Source: Virgisporangium aliadipatigenens (lineage in GTDB: Bacteria > Actinomycetota > Actinomycetes > Mycobacteriales > Micromonosporaceae). From it: a stretch of 64,000 nucleotides of DNA. Under the pieces are notes generated by a model. That model did not search any database, was not told where the DNA came from, and saw nothing but the letters and a program-made list of their open reading frames with translations. Below are positions 33,954 to 43,704 of this stretch, one piece after another (position 1 is the first letter of the stretch; the number at the start of each line of letters is the position of its first letter). The position numbers and the translations under genes were made by a program. The stretch lies in assembly GCF_016863615.1 (NCBI RefSeq), contig NZ_BOPF01000030.1, forward strand, positions 78,060 to 142,059, written 5' to 3'.

Positions 33954-36565
33954 GCTCGGCCACCGGCGGCCGTGTGGTGTTGGAATTGGCGTTCGGCGAC
34001 GTGGCGGGTCGCCAGGGACGGTTCGGCGTCGAGGTCGGCCAGGCGCTCTTCCAGACGGCGCAGCAGCCGGCGCACGGCGTCGGGTCGTCGGTTGCGGCCG
34101 TGGATGCGCATGATGCGCTGGTACAGCTCCTCGTTGAGCGGGTCGAGGCTGATTGCCTGTTCCAACGCGGCAACGGCCTGGTCGGGCTGGTCGGGCTCGA
34201 GGATTTCGGCGATGCGGGCGTGGACGGCGAGGATGTGGTGCCGGTAGGTGGTGGCGTGATCGGCGATCCAGGCGCGGTCGTGCCCGTCGGCGAAGTCACC
34301 TCCGTACAGCCCTGCCGCCTCGCGCAACGTCGCCAGCATGTTCGTGTCGTCGGTGGCGGTGTTGGCGCGCTGGATGGCGGTGAGCATCTGCCACAGGTCC
34401 ACGGTCATCGTGTTGGGGTCGAGCCGGTATTGGCTGGTGGCTGGGTCGTAGATGACGAAGAACTCGTGGTCGCGGCCGGTGGCGGTGCGTAGGACTCGGC
34501 GGGTGGTGTTGAGGTCGGTTCGGACCCGCTTGACCGCCGCTGTCGGCTCGGTGTTCGGGTAGAGCGCATCTGCGAGTTGGTCGAGGGTGCGCCCGGCCGG
34601 GTATGCGGCGAGTAGGGCGAGGGCGATGGTCGAGCCGGTGCGCATCCCGGTTGTGATGGGCCCCGTGTCGGTGGAGACGGTGACCGGGCCGAGGACCCGC
34701 AGCCGCACGGGCGCAAGCGCGGCGGCGTCGTGGACCGGTGCGGACTCCGCCGGTGCCGCTACGGGCTGCGGGGCGGTGGTGGGAGCGTCGATGTCGATCC
34801 CGGCCTCGGGCCGTGGGATCGCTTCGGCCAGCGCGGCGAGAACGCCGGCCAGGTCGACGTCTTCAAGTGTCGACATGCGCCGGGCTCCGGTGTCGGCGCC
34901 GCCGATCACGGTGCCGTCGCGTCCGACCTTGACCAGCGGGACGGCGTCGAGCGCGCCCAGGACGACGACGTACATGTGTAGCGTCGCGGCCCGTTCGGCG
35001 ATCCTGCAGAGTTGGGCGGCGTGGCGCTCGCTGGTGTCGAGGAGCAGGAGGTAGGGCGGCTGGGTCTCGGCGTGGTCGATCCGTGCGTTCAACTCGGTGA
35101 TCGTGTGGGCGGCGAGGTCGTCCAGCAGCCGGCGCCGGCCGAGGGTCTCGGCTTCGGCGTGCGCGACGGCTGCGGCACTGTCGGCGCAGACGATCAGTCG
35201 TTCGCCGTCGAAGCTCGACCCGTCGGGGTCCAACCCGACCGGCTTTACCCCGCCAGGGAGGAGCCGGGCCAGCAATTGTGTCGTGGTGACCACGAGCGGG
35301 CGGTTTACGGCGGGCTTGTGCGCGCCGGTGGCGAGCGCGGCGGCGAGAACGGCCCGCGCCGCCGAGGCGGCACCCGCACCGTGCAGACCCATGCCGGGAC
35401 CGGCCAGGTCGAGCAGACCGATGTCGGTGCCGTGCGTGTCGATGCCGATCGGCACATCTACGCGTCTGAGAGTTTCGTGCTGCTCGAGGGTGTCGAGGCG
35501 CCGGTTGGCGATGGTGTCGAGTCGCGTCAACGAGTCCGGCAGCGGTGATGGCTGCGGCGCCAGCGTCGCAGAGATGGGGTAGGACAGCCGGGCGCGGCGT
35601 CGATGCTGAAGGCGCAGGAGCCCGGCCACCACCGCGATCAGGCCAGCAAGGCCCAGGCTGACCCACCCGCGTGACGGTAGGGAGATCCCCGAATTCGGTG
35701 TGTGGGCGGAGCCGAGATCGGCTTTTGGCGACGACGCGTCCGGTCGGGGGGTCTGCGAAGAGTCCTCTGGGCCGCTGCTCGCGCCTGCCTGCGGTGGCGC
35801 CGGTTCCGGTTCAGGGTCCGGGGCCGGCGAGGTGGGTGGGGGAGTGGCCGGCGGGCTCGGGTCGGGAGGGCTCGCGGCCGGCGCGGGCAGGTACAACGTC
35901 CAGCCGGGATGAATGACATCCGGGTTCGTGAGCGTGCCTCCGACAGGCCAACGGCGACCGCGGTTGAGGTTGAAAATCTCCGGCCACCGGCTGCCGTCAC
36001 CGAGCCACCGCTCGGCGATGGCCCACAACGTGTCGCCGTGGTGCACCGTGCATTCGGAAACGCCCTCGTCGGTGGACCGCAGCGGCAGATGCGGTCCGGA
36101 CTCGCCGTCAGCGTCAGCCGGTGTGGCAGGTTCGGGATCCGGTTGTGCGGGCGCCACCGCCGTGGCGACGCTGGCCGACGCCACGGCCGGAAGCGCGGTG
36201 CCGGCGACCGCAACCGTCCCGAACAGCGTCCACCACCACCGCGCACCCCACCCGACCGACAGACGCGGTCCGACCGCACGCATCCGCCACCGACCTCGCA
36301 GACGACGAGGCCGGTCACGAAACGCTGAGCATGTCTCGGCCGCGGCGCCAGCCACGAACGCGGCCCACAACAACCACAGCACCCCAACCAGCACCGCACG
36401 CAGATGCTTTCCGGTGATCGGCTCCTGCACCGATGCAACGAACTGCTCGACGGCCGGAACCCGGCCCGGTACCGGCCAGCCGCCCACCACCAGCAGGACA
36501 GCAGGCCAGCCCAGCACGACGGCAAGAACCACTAACCAGCGAACAGCACCCCGGGCAGCGGACAC
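33950..36565 (-). CDS. membrane-anchored LysM-BTAD protein
   Basis: 871 residues from GTG at 36565, chosen for AGGAG five bases upstream. Two N-terminal membrane segments and a third near residue 115 precede a LysM motif (HHGDTLWAIAERWLGDGSRW, then IHPGWTLYLPA) that should bind peptidoglycan. After a Pro-rich linker comes another membrane segment (WVSLGLAGLIAVVAGLLRLQ), a cytoplasmic region, a winged helix (LRVLGPVTVSTDTGP) and a C-terminal bacterial transcriptional activator domain (BTAD; DPLNEELYQRIMRIHGRNRR). Such a protein could relay wall state to gene control. Overlaps the DUF2637 gene by four bases. Confidence 0.85.
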   Translation of the reverse strand: MSAARGAVRWLVVLAVVLGWPAVLLVVGGWPVPGRVPAVEQFVASVQEPITGKHLRAVLVGVLWLLWAAFVAGAAAETCSAFRDRPRRLRGRWRMRAVGPRLSVGWGARWWWTLFGTVAVAGTALPAVASASVATAVAPAQPDPEPATPADADGESGPHLPLRSTDEGVSECTVHHGDTLWAIAERWLGDGSRWPEIFNLNRGRRWPVGGTLTNPDVIHPGWTLYLPAPAASPPDPSPPATPPPTSPAPDPEPEPAPPQAGASSGPEDSSQTPRPDASSPKADLGSAHTPNSGISLPSRGWVSLGLAGLIAVVAGLLRLQHRRRARLSYPISATLAPQPSPLPDSLTRLDTIANRRLDTLEQHETLRRVDVPIGIDTHGTDIGLLDLAGPGMGLHGAGAASAARAVLAAALATGAHKPAVNRPLVVTTTQLLARLLPGGVKPVGLDPDGSSFDGERLIVCADSAAAVAHAEAETLGRRRLLDDLAAHTITELNARIDHAETQPPYLLLLDTSERHAAQLCRIAERAATLHMYVVVLGALDAVPLVKVGRDGTVIGGADTGARRMSTLEDVDLAGVLAALAEAIPRPEAGIDIDAPTTAPQPVAAPAESAPVHDAAALAPVRLRVLGPVTVSTDTGPITTGMRTGSTIALALLAAYPAGRTLDQLADALYPNTEPTAAVKRVRTDLNTTRRVLRTATGRDHEFFVIYDPATSQYRLDPNTMTVDLWQMLTAIQRANTATDDTNMLATLREAAGLYGGDFADGHDRAWIADHATTYRHHILAVHARIAEILEPDQPDQAVAALEQAISLDPLNEELYQRIMRIHGRNRRPDAVRRLLRRLEERLADLDAEPSLATRHVAERQFQHHTAAGGRA

Positions 36566-36747
36566 GGTGACTCCTAGCGAAGGCGGCACGCATCAGCGCC
36601 ACTGCCTCTCCGGCCAGTGGCGCAACGCGAACGACAGTGCCGTCTCCACAGCGAGCCAAAACCGACGACTGTGATGCGCCGCCGACATCGGTGGAGCCGG
36701 TCGCACCGACGCTATTTATCCCGAGAGCTGCCGGGAAGGACTGTGAC

Positions 36748-36767
36748 GTTCACAGAAGTTCACAGAA
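36748..36767. repeat. two direct 10-bp repeats GTTCACAGAA
   Basis: GTTCACAGAA at 36748 and 36758, followed by GTTAACACC, in the gap upstream of the LysM-BTAD gene. Position suggests an operator for it. Confidence 0.5.
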
Positions 36768-36832
36768 GTTAACACCGCAGGTCACAGGCCATCGGCTCGA
36801 CCACCACGGCGAGGCCACCTGGAATCGCATGT

Positions 36833-37093
36833 TCATCGCCAGATCGGCTCGGGTGCCGGCGGTGCGGCCGGCAGATCGACGGAGGGGACTGCTGCACGGC
36901 GTGCCGAACGGGTACGGGTCGGCCGGGCCGGCACCGAGCGGCCCAATGCAAATGCGTTTGCTACGGCTGCCCCATGGTGCGCACACAGCTCGATCTCCCG
37001 AACGGCCCCCTCCGGGCCGGTGATGGTCCACGTATGCGCGGGATCCTTGCCGCACCGATCGCACTCGCGCACCTCAACGGCCAGTTTTGCCAC
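36833..37093 (-). CDS. small zinc-knuckle protein (86 aa)
   Basis: GTG at 37093. MAKLAVEVRECDRCGKDPAHT... has ECDRCG and LCAHHG, a plausible C2CH zinc site, then a disordered Arg/Ala/Pro-rich tail. Similar small proteins accompany BTAD/DUF2637 clusters. Function unknown. Confidence 0.6.
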   Translation of the reverse strand: MAKLAVEVRECDRCGKDPAHTWTITGPEGAVREIELCAHHGAAVANAFALGRSVPARPTRTRSARRAAVPSVDLPAAPPAPEPIWR

Positions 37094-37573
37094 AATCAGC
37101 AGGCTATCCGAACACCGGCCAGGACATGCAGGGCCAGGGACCGAGTGCGGGCAACTGCACCATGCAATGGTGGCTGCCGGTACTGCAATGGCCGTCCTAC
37201 GTTGGCTCGCTCGCGGCTGATGAGGGCTGCCGAGCCGCTCTGTACACAACCATGGGCCACCTTGGCTGCGATTCTCGCCGGTCGTACCGCAGGTCGAACT
37301 CGATGCGAATCGGCCTCATCTAACGGTGGCCGTACGGACGACCGGAAGATGACGTCAACGACGAGTGTTGATCAATCAAACCGTGAGAAGCTGCGGCGAC
37401 GCGTGGCGTTTCCGTGCTGCGCGCCGACCAATCTCGTTCCCACTAGGTCAGCGCGCCGATGGCAACGCGCGGACGGTTGACCTGAAGTGAATTTACGGCG
37501 CAGTCGACAGTAGTAGCCGGGCGACGTCGCAGTCCAGCCCAACAATAGCGCCAATGAGATTGGAGCAATTCAC
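37094..37573. other. divergent intergenic region
   Basis: 480 bases between two divergent genes. Short frames here look like shadows. Promoters for both sides are expected; no clear motif seen. Confidence 0.4.
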
Positions 37574-38050
37574 ATGTCGAGCCTCCTGTCGGCAGTGCTG
37601 CCCCTGGTAGGCGTCGTTCTCGGTGCGGCCGGGGCGTTCGCGACCCAATACTTGAGCACGCGAGAAACGAGAAGTCAAGCCAGGAGGGCGGCAGCAATTC
37701 TGATACGGGACGAACGGAAGCTGGCGATAAAGGAGTTCTTGCGGATCTCCCAGAAAGTGGAACGCTTAGCCGAGCATCGCTGGCAAGGTGATAACCAATT
37801 CATTGAAGGATCACCTGAATTGACTCACGAGATGTGGTTCCGGCAGAAGTGTGTGGAACTTGTGTCGACGGAACCGGTACGTGATGCCGCCAGAACGTAC
37901 GCGTGGCACATGTCGGAAGCTACGTACGGCCGAGTTCCGCAGGGCAAGTCGGTTTGGAGTTACCTAACCGAAGGTCGGGAGCCGTTCCTTGCCGCGGCTA
38001 GGGTCGAGCTAGGAGTCGATCTGTCGGGCATGGAGGGGGCGATCGCGTAG
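37574..38050 (+). CDS. hypothetical protein with N-terminal membrane anchor (158 aa)
   Basis: ATG with GGAG nine bases upstream. MSSLLSAVLPLVGVVLGAAGAF... is a single membrane segment (4-25), then a helical cytoplasmic part (ARRAAAILIRDERKLAIKEF) and a C-terminus without known motifs. Lower GC than neighbours, suggesting acquired cargo. Layout resembles small membrane proteins of many accessory regions; no function assigned. Confidence 0.7.
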   Translation: MSSLLSAVLPLVGVVLGAAGAFATQYLSTRETRSQARRAAAILIRDERKLAIKEFLRISQKVERLAEHRWQGDNQFIEGSPELTHEMWFRQKCVELVSTEPVRDAARTYAWHMSEATYGRVPQGKSVWSYLTEGREPFLAAARVELGVDLSGMEGAIA

Positions 38051-38155
38051 CTGTGATCGCGAAGTGAACTGGCTCCCTCGGGCGCGCAGTGAGCGTGTCA
38101 TGTCCCGATCGGGGCGGATGCGATCATCGTCGATCCTAGATTTGCCGCGCGTGTC

Positions 38156-38398
38156 CTAGTCGAGTGTGGCGACGTACACGCCTTTGCCTTTCTGGCCGAT
38201 GAGGAACTGGCGGGCTTTGAGCTCGACCATGGCCATGCGGATGACCGTTTCCGAGACGCCGTAGTGGGCGGTGAGTTCGCGTGTTGATGGAAGTTTGTCG
38301 CCTGGCCGAAGCTTTCCGGCCTTGATCTGATCGACGATGTCGTCGATGACCTGCCGGTATCCCGGCGCTCCGGACCGCCAATCAACTGCCATGGGCAC
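38156..38398 (-). CDS. GntR-type winged-helix regulator (80 aa)
   Basis: GTG at 38398 with GGAGG eight bases upstream. GAPGYRQVIDDIVDQIKAGK then LRPGDKLPSTRELTAHYGVSETVIRMAM is a textbook GntR DNA-binding domain. The protein ends right after the wing, so it has no effector-binding domain, as in small YtrA/KorSA-like regulators that repress conjugation functions on actinomycete elements. Likely a repressor of element genes. Confidence 0.88.
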   Translation of the reverse strand: MPMAVDWRSGAPGYRQVIDDIVDQIKAGKLRPGDKLPSTRELTAHYGVSETVIRMAMVELKARQFLIGQKGKGVYVATLD

Positions 38399-38496
38399 AA
38401 CCTACGCCTCCAGGTAACGCTGGTGTTGCCCGGGCGCTGATCAGTCGGGCGGTGTTGAAGCACCGGGGGCGATACCTGAGGTCTACGGTGTTGACC

Positions 38497-38790
38497 ATGT
38501 CCCGCAGCACCGGTCACGACATGGCCTCGGTGAGTGCTGACCGGGAAGAGCCGTTGTGGTTGCGGGGAAGCCGACTCCTGGCCGCCGGGGTGGTGCACGG
38601 CGCGGCGTGCCCGCTGCTGGTGTGGGCCGCGTTGCTGCTCTGGCAGGAACCGCGCACGCCGACGGGCGGCTTGTTGATGGCCTGCGTTGCGATCGTGGTG
38701 GCTGCGGTCTGCGTCGTTGCGGCGCTGGCACAGCTGGTGTGCGGCGGCCGGATAGCGGTCGGCATGGTGCGGGCCGGATTGCGCCGCTGA
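38497..38790 (+). CDS. small two-segment membrane protein (97 aa)
   Basis: ATG at 38497 (another at 38521 is possible). Two hydrophobic segments: AAGVVHGAACPLLVWAALLL and GLLMACVAIVVAAVCVVAAL. It is divergent from the GntR gene. Family not recognised. Confidence 0.55.
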   Translation: MSRSTGHDMASVSADREEPLWLRGSRLLAAGVVHGAACPLLVWAALLLWQEPRTPTGGLLMACVAIVVAAVCVVAALAQLVCGGRIAVGMVRAGLRR

Positions 38791-38867
38791 GCGACAGTCC
38801 CAGGGCATACCGTGGCGGATCGACTCTTTCATTGCTCGGGGTGGTTCCCGCTGGAGCGCAGCGGTGG

Positions 38868-41000
38868 TCACGGGTTCGGGCTGCGCGTTGTAAGAAGGTG
38901 CTCGGCCAGGCGGACGGTTTCGTCGTCGGGCGCTATTCCGTAGGCGGCGAGCTGCTGCGTGAGGTGCCGGTAGGTGTGGGCTGCGGCGTCGAGGTCGGCG
39001 CCGTCGGCGTGGTGTTTCATGATGCGGCGGTGGACGCTCTCGTTCAGCGGGTCGACGTCGAGCGCCTGCCGCAGCAGGTCCAGAGTGGCGCCGTGATCGG
39101 TGGCCGCGTCGGCGAGGTGCAGGTAGGCGTCGATCGTGGTGCGCCTGGTTGCTTCCCGGTGCGGTGTGAGCCACGGCCAGTCGGCGCCGGCGGCGAGTTC
39201 GTCGGCGTACAGATCGGTGAGCGCGCGTAGGGCTTCCTGGCGTTGTTCAGTGTCTGCGGCGGTGGCGGCGCGGGAGCGCAGGTGCTCGTACGTCCACAGG
39301 TCGACGTCGAGGTGGGTGGGGTGGAGGCGGTACCGGTCGCCGGTGCGGTCGAGCGCGTCGGCGGCGTAGGGGCGTAGCGCGGTGCGCAGTGAGCTGAGGG
39401 TGGTTTGCAGCCGCCGGTACGCCGAGTGCGTCCGGACGTCGGGCCACATCGCGGCCAGCAGCTCGCCGGTGGTCAGGCCGTGCTTGTGGACGGCGAGGAG
39501 GACGAGGACTTCGACGGCGGCGCGGCGTTGGATCGGGATTTCGGTCATCCCACCGTGGCGGTCGTAGAGGACCGTGTCGCCGAGCACGCGCAGGCGAAGC
39601 GCCGGCCGCGAGCCGTTGTCGGCCATGGAGTGCGCAGAGTTGCCGGTCGCGGTCTCCTTGGCGGGGCTGCGCGGTTCGGGGCTTGTGGTCGGGTCGTGGG
39701 CGAGGGCGACGGTGGCGTGGCCGGTTGGCGGGGTGAGGACGCTGAGGCGTCCGCCGGTGGTGGTGCCGTCGGTGTCGATGTGCCAGGTCGGCGTTTCCTC
39801 ATCTGGTGCCGGGCCGAGCATGAGGGTGGTGGTGTGCAGGTGCGCGGCGACCGCTGCCGCGAATCTCCAGCGGGGCAGGTCGGTGCTGGACGGCGGTTCG
39901 ATCAGGACCAGCGTGCGGGTGGAGGCGGCGGGTTCGGGAATGCGGTTGAGGAGGTGCTGCTCATAGTCGTCGAGCAGCCGGGCGGCGTCGACGGCCAGGC
40001 GGAGCCGGGCCAGGCCGCTGTGCGCAGCGGTGCCGAAGAGGCGTTCCCATGTGGTGGTGGTGCACCACACGGTTCCGCCGGTGGGGGTAAGGAGGGTGGC
40101 GGCGACGGCGGCGCGGAGTGCGGCGTCGGCGCCTGGGCCGGTCCAGCACAGCATTCCGGGAGGTGGTGTGAGGACCGGCGACGGTGTCGTGTCGCGGCTT
40201 TCGGACGGATCTTCACCGGGTGGGGTTGGTGCGGCGGCGCGCAGGATCGCGGCGATCGGTGGGGGTACGGGGGCAAGGTCGGGGTCGGTGCGGGTGGTGG
40301 TGATGGTGCCGGGGCGGTAGAGGCGTCGGCGGTGGATCCATCGGGCGGTGACGGCGGCGGTCAGGGTGTCGGTGAGGTGCCCGTCGAGCCAGCTGCCGTC
40401 CGGCAACGACAGTCCGACCGCCGATACCGGTTCGGCTGTGACGGCGGGCGGGACCACCGCCGGGGCCGGGGGCTGCGGGGTTGTTGGTGTGGTGTCGGTG
40501 TCCGGTGTGGGTGGCACGGCCGCGAGGGCTATGTCCGGGCCTGGTGGGGTGGTTGCGGTGGTGAGGCCGACCGCGACGGCGCCGACCATCCCGCCCGCGA
40601 TCACCTGCGTTGGCCCGCCTGGGAGAAGACGCGGCATCGCGGGGCGGGGGCGGCGGGCAAGTCGGCGGCCGAGCCGTGCTGCCGCAACGAGCGTGATGCT
40701 GGCGGCCCGTATGACGATGAGGAGCCAGAGGAGCCACACTGCGCACGCGATGATCCGGGCACCGAAGTAGCGGGCTTCGGCCGGAAGGCGTGGCAGGGCT
40801 GAGGTCCACTTGAGGAGTTCGTCGGTGGTCGGGAGTGTGGTGGGCCAGGGCGGCCAGCCGCCCCACCACCACAGCAGCGCCGGGATCCCGATGAGCACGG
40901 CGGCCGTGAGCGTCACGTCCAAGGCGACGGACGCCGACCGTTTCGCCCACGCGAGGATGCCGCGTGGGACGTGCGGCGGGTTGGTACGCGGCGGTGTCAC
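38868..41000 (-). CDS. second membrane-anchored BTAD protein
   Basis: 710 residues from GTG at 41000, whose GTGA overlaps the Hsp70 gene stop. N-terminal membrane segments (ALDVTLTAAVLIGIPALLWW, IIACAVWLLWLLIVIRA, VIAGGMVGAVAVGLTTA), a cytoplasmic ATPase-like or receiver-like middle, then a winged helix (LRVLGDTVLYDRHGG) and a C-terminal BTAD (DPLNESVHRRIMKHHADGAD). Same architecture as the 33950-36565 product but without LysM. Probably acts with the Hsp70-like partner it is coupled to. Confidence 0.8.
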   Translation of the reverse strand: MTPPRTNPPHVPRGILAWAKRSASVALDVTLTAAVLIGIPALLWWWGGWPPWPTTLPTTDELLKWTSALPRLPAEARYFGARIIACAVWLLWLLIVIRAASITLVAAARLGRRLARRPRPAMPRLLPGGPTQVIAGGMVGAVAVGLTTATTPPGPDIALAAVPPTPDTDTTPTTPQPPAPAVVPPAVTAEPVSAVGLSLPDGSWLDGHLTDTLTAAVTARWIHRRRLYRPGTITTTRTDPDLAPVPPPIAAILRAAAPTPPGEDPSESRDTTPSPVLTPPPGMLCWTGPGADAALRAAVAATLLTPTGGTVWCTTTTWERLFGTAAHSGLARLRLAVDAARLLDDYEQHLLNRIPEPAASTRTLVLIEPPSSTDLPRWRFAAAVAAHLHTTTLMLGPAPDEETPTWHIDTDGTTTGGRLSVLTPPTGHATVALAHDPTTSPEPRSPAKETATGNSAHSMADNGSRPALRLRVLGDTVLYDRHGGMTEIPIQRRAAVEVLVLLAVHKHGLTTGELLAAMWPDVRTHSAYRRLQTTLSSLRTALRPYAADALDRTGDRYRLHPTHLDVDLWTYEHLRSRAATAADTEQRQEALRALTDLYADELAAGADWPWLTPHREATRRTTIDAYLHLADAATDHGATLDLLRQALDVDPLNESVHRRIMKHHADGADLDAAAHTYRHLTQQLAAYGIAPDDETVRLAEHLLTTRSPNP

Positions 41001-43048
41001 GGCTGTGCTGGTGTCGTTGTGGGGAGCCGGGATATCGACCAGACGCGGCGTGCCCACCATGCGGTGGCGGTGCCGATCCACACGCACGCCAACAGGCTCG
41101 GTTTAACGGCGGCGACGGTGCCGAAGGCGAGCGCCGGAATCGCCAACATTGCCCGGGTGAGAGGGCTGGCGGGCACGATCAACGCGGTCGCCGCGCCGAG
41201 CAGGATCCCACCACCGAGGCGTACCGCCATCCGGGTGGCATCCTCACCGGGGGCAAAAAGCGTGTGGGAGTACTGCATGAGCAGCATCCCGGCAGTGGCC
41301 GCGATGATCGAGTAGGTCGGCGGTGCCAGACGTGGATGCCATCCACCGGCAGGGGGGTGCAGACGGCGGGTGGAGATCAGCCCGGCAGCCAGGAGCGCAC
41401 CGATAGCGAAGGGCAGCGTCGGGCCGATCGACCAGACCAGAAAGTTCGTCAACTCGATGCCGAAGACCAGGAAGTTGAGGACGGCGCCGCACGCGGCGAT
41501 CAAGACTGCGCAGACGGCGGAGGCCGCTACCGTGCCGCCGAATCGGGTCGGGGTGTCGACCGCCTGCTCGGGTGCGGTCTCCCCGCGACTGGTCCTGGCG
41601 GCGGCGGTGAAGACCGCTGAGAGGGAAATGAGCGACAACGTCATCAGGGCGCAGGCCATCGCCAGCTCACCCCAGTTGATGACCATGTAGCGATGGTCGC
41701 CGACGTCGACGGTGCCCTCGACATAGCCGGTCGCCGACGCGTGCCACCACAGCGCCAACGCACCCACGAATGGCACCAGGCACGCCAGGCTTCGTGCCAC
41801 CGGCGGGCCGGTCCACACCACCGGGTCCAACACCAACCGGCGAAACACCCGCACCGCCACGTCCACCGACGCACCCTGCTCGCCGCTGCCCTCGCCGACC
41901 TGTTCGGTGGCCGACGCCGCAACAACTGCGCCACCCTCAGCGGCGTCAACCGGCTGCTTCCGCGGCACAGCATCGACAACCGGCGCGGACGCGGTCGATA
42001 CCGCCGCTGTCGCTGTGGCTGTCGCTGTCGGGAATGGGGAGGCGCCGCCGCAGGCGGCGGCGAGAACCGGGTTCGCCACCGTGCGCACCACCAGCCCGGT
42101 CGCCTCGCCGAGCAGCACCTCAACGCGCGCCAACAGCGCGCCGCCGCCGGCCAGCCACACGCCGCCGCCGGTTTCCGCAGGCACCTGCGCCACCTCGATC
42201 ACCGAGCGGACCAGAGCAGCGATCTCGGCGAAGACCGGCTCGCTCACCTCACGCACCACCCAGTCCGGCACCACCAGCGGCGGGCTCGCGCCCGGCAACA
42301 CCACCTTCACCGCCGCGTCAGTACCGAGCTGCTCCTTGCCCGAGCGCACCGCGGCCACCAGTCGCCGCCGATACCCGTCCTCCACCGCAGGCTCGTTGAG
42401 GACCGGCAATAACCGCGCCGCCAACACCGCATCGATCCGATCGCCACCGGCATCGGCGGCCATCGTCGCGACCACCTCAAATCCCGCCGTGTTACGGCGG
42501 ACCACACTCACCTCACACCCGGCGCCGACGTCCACCACCACGATCCACCGGCCTACACCGAACCCGCGGGGATCCGCTCCGGCAACCCGGCGTGCGATCG
42601 CGACCGGCGCCTCAACCAGCTCCGCACCGGCCAAACCCGCCCGGTGAGCGGCCTGACGCAACAACAGCCGCCGGGCCGGTCCCCACCCCGCCGGCGTCAC
42701 CACCGACACCTCACCCGGCCGGCCCCACCGCGCCGTAGCCGCCTCGCACACCGGCCGCAGCACCGCCGCGACCAGATCCACCGCCTCCACCCGCCGCTCA
42801 CCCACGACAAGCACACCGTCGCCAAGCCGCCGCAACGGCGCTTCCACGTACAAGGCCGGCAATCGCAGCGCCCGCTCCAACCCGGCCACGCCCGGCACCA
42901 ACTCGCCACCCGGATTCACGAACACCCCGGACGGCGTCACCGCACCGCCATCGACAGCAAGCGGAGTGCAACTGCCGTCAGCTAAGGCGCCCACCGCCAC
43001 GACCGACGAGGCGCCTACATCGATACCTATCCGGATCTCCGCCGCCAC
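40997..43048 (-). CDS. Hsp70-type ATPase domain fused to membrane segments
   Basis: 683 residues from GTG at 43048 (the frame opens at 43072). EIRIGIDVGASSVVAVGAL is phosphate-1 of an actin/Hsp70 ATPase; GRWIVVVDVGAGCEVSVVRR is phosphate-2; GVWLAGGGALLARVEVLL is the adenosine motif. There is no substrate-binding domain; after a linker (about 360-420) come about seven membrane segments. This is a membrane-anchored Hsp70-like regulator, upstream of and coupled to the BTAD gene. Its exact client is unknown. Confidence 0.85.
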   Translation of the reverse strand: MAAEIRIGIDVGASSVVAVGALADGSCTPLAVDGGAVTPSGVFVNPGGELVPGVAGLERALRLPALYVEAPLRRLGDGVLVVGERRVEAVDLVAAVLRPVCEAATARWGRPGEVSVVTPAGWGPARRLLLRQAAHRAGLAGAELVEAPVAIARRVAGADPRGFGVGRWIVVVDVGAGCEVSVVRRNTAGFEVVATMAADAGGDRIDAVLAARLLPVLNEPAVEDGYRRRLVAAVRSGKEQLGTDAAVKVVLPGASPPLVVPDWVVREVSEPVFAEIAALVRSVIEVAQVPAETGGGVWLAGGGALLARVEVLLGEATGLVVRTVANPVLAAACGGASPFPTATATATAAVSTASAPVVDAVPRKQPVDAAEGGAVVAASATEQVGEGSGEQGASVDVAVRVFRRLVLDPVVWTGPPVARSLACLVPFVGALALWWHASATGYVEGTVDVGDHRYMVINWGELAMACALMTLSLISLSAVFTAAARTSRGETAPEQAVDTPTRFGGTVAASAVCAVLIAACGAVLNFLVFGIELTNFLVWSIGPTLPFAIGALLAAGLISTRRLHPPAGGWHPRLAPPTYSIIAATAGMLLMQYSHTLFAPGEDATRMAVRLGGGILLGAATALIVPASPLTRAMLAIPALAFGTVAAVKPSLLACVWIGTATAWWARRVWSISRLPTTTPAQP

Positions 43049-43140
43049 GACAAACAGTCCTACCACCATCAACTACCCGAAGGCATCAGTTGATCTCGAA
43101 GCGTTTCGGTCGAAGTCGGCAGCTCGACAACTCGTGCTGT

Positions 43141-43425
43141 CTATGGATGGCTGCCGCCGAACGTGACGCTCGAGCGTGGCTGGCTCGATCGACCGCCAGG
43201 GTTCTGTGTCTGTGTCAGCTCGTCGAGGCGGCGCCAGCCCTCGCCGGTGACGAGTTGAGCCAGCGTGTCGCGGGCCTCGACCTCGGTGGCGAACTCGCCC
43301 AACGACGAGCGGCCGGCGCGCCTCGCCTCGATCTCCCACAACCCCGCCGGGTTGTACCGCAACCACACATCCCGACGGCTACCCGTGCCCCACAACCCGT
43401 TCCACCAATGTTCCCGCGTCTCCAC
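43141..43425 (-). CDS. small hypothetical protein (94 aa)
   Basis: GTG at 43425. METREHWWNGLWGTGSRRDV... has a Trp-rich N-terminus and a compact beta-alpha body (DVWLRYNPAGLWEIEARRAG, EFATEVEARDTLAQLV), typical of short single-domain actinobacterial proteins. Function unknown. Confidence 0.65.
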   Translation of the reverse strand: METREHWWNGLWGTGSRRDVWLRYNPAGLWEIEARRAGRSSLGEFATEVEARDTLAQLVTGEGWRRLDELTQTQNPGGRSSQPRSSVTFGGSHP

Positions 43426-43704
43426 CCACACACCGTATCGAACACTTGTTCTAGCAGGTCAAGACCGACACGCTGTGTTGAAGCGGTCACTTACTCGTGC
43501 TCGACTGATTGCCATGGCGGCGACCCGGCGGCACTCTTCGCCGGTGCGAGGCTTCTCGTTGGCACATTCAGGTCGCGCTCGCTGGCAGGCCGGCGATCAG
43601 CATTTGGCTACGGAAGAGCTCTTGCCGACTCCGAAAAGGTGGGCCGCATCGGTCCCCTGCGTCCGCCACAGCCCATAGTTTTGGCGCGCGTGAAGCACCG
43701 GGCG

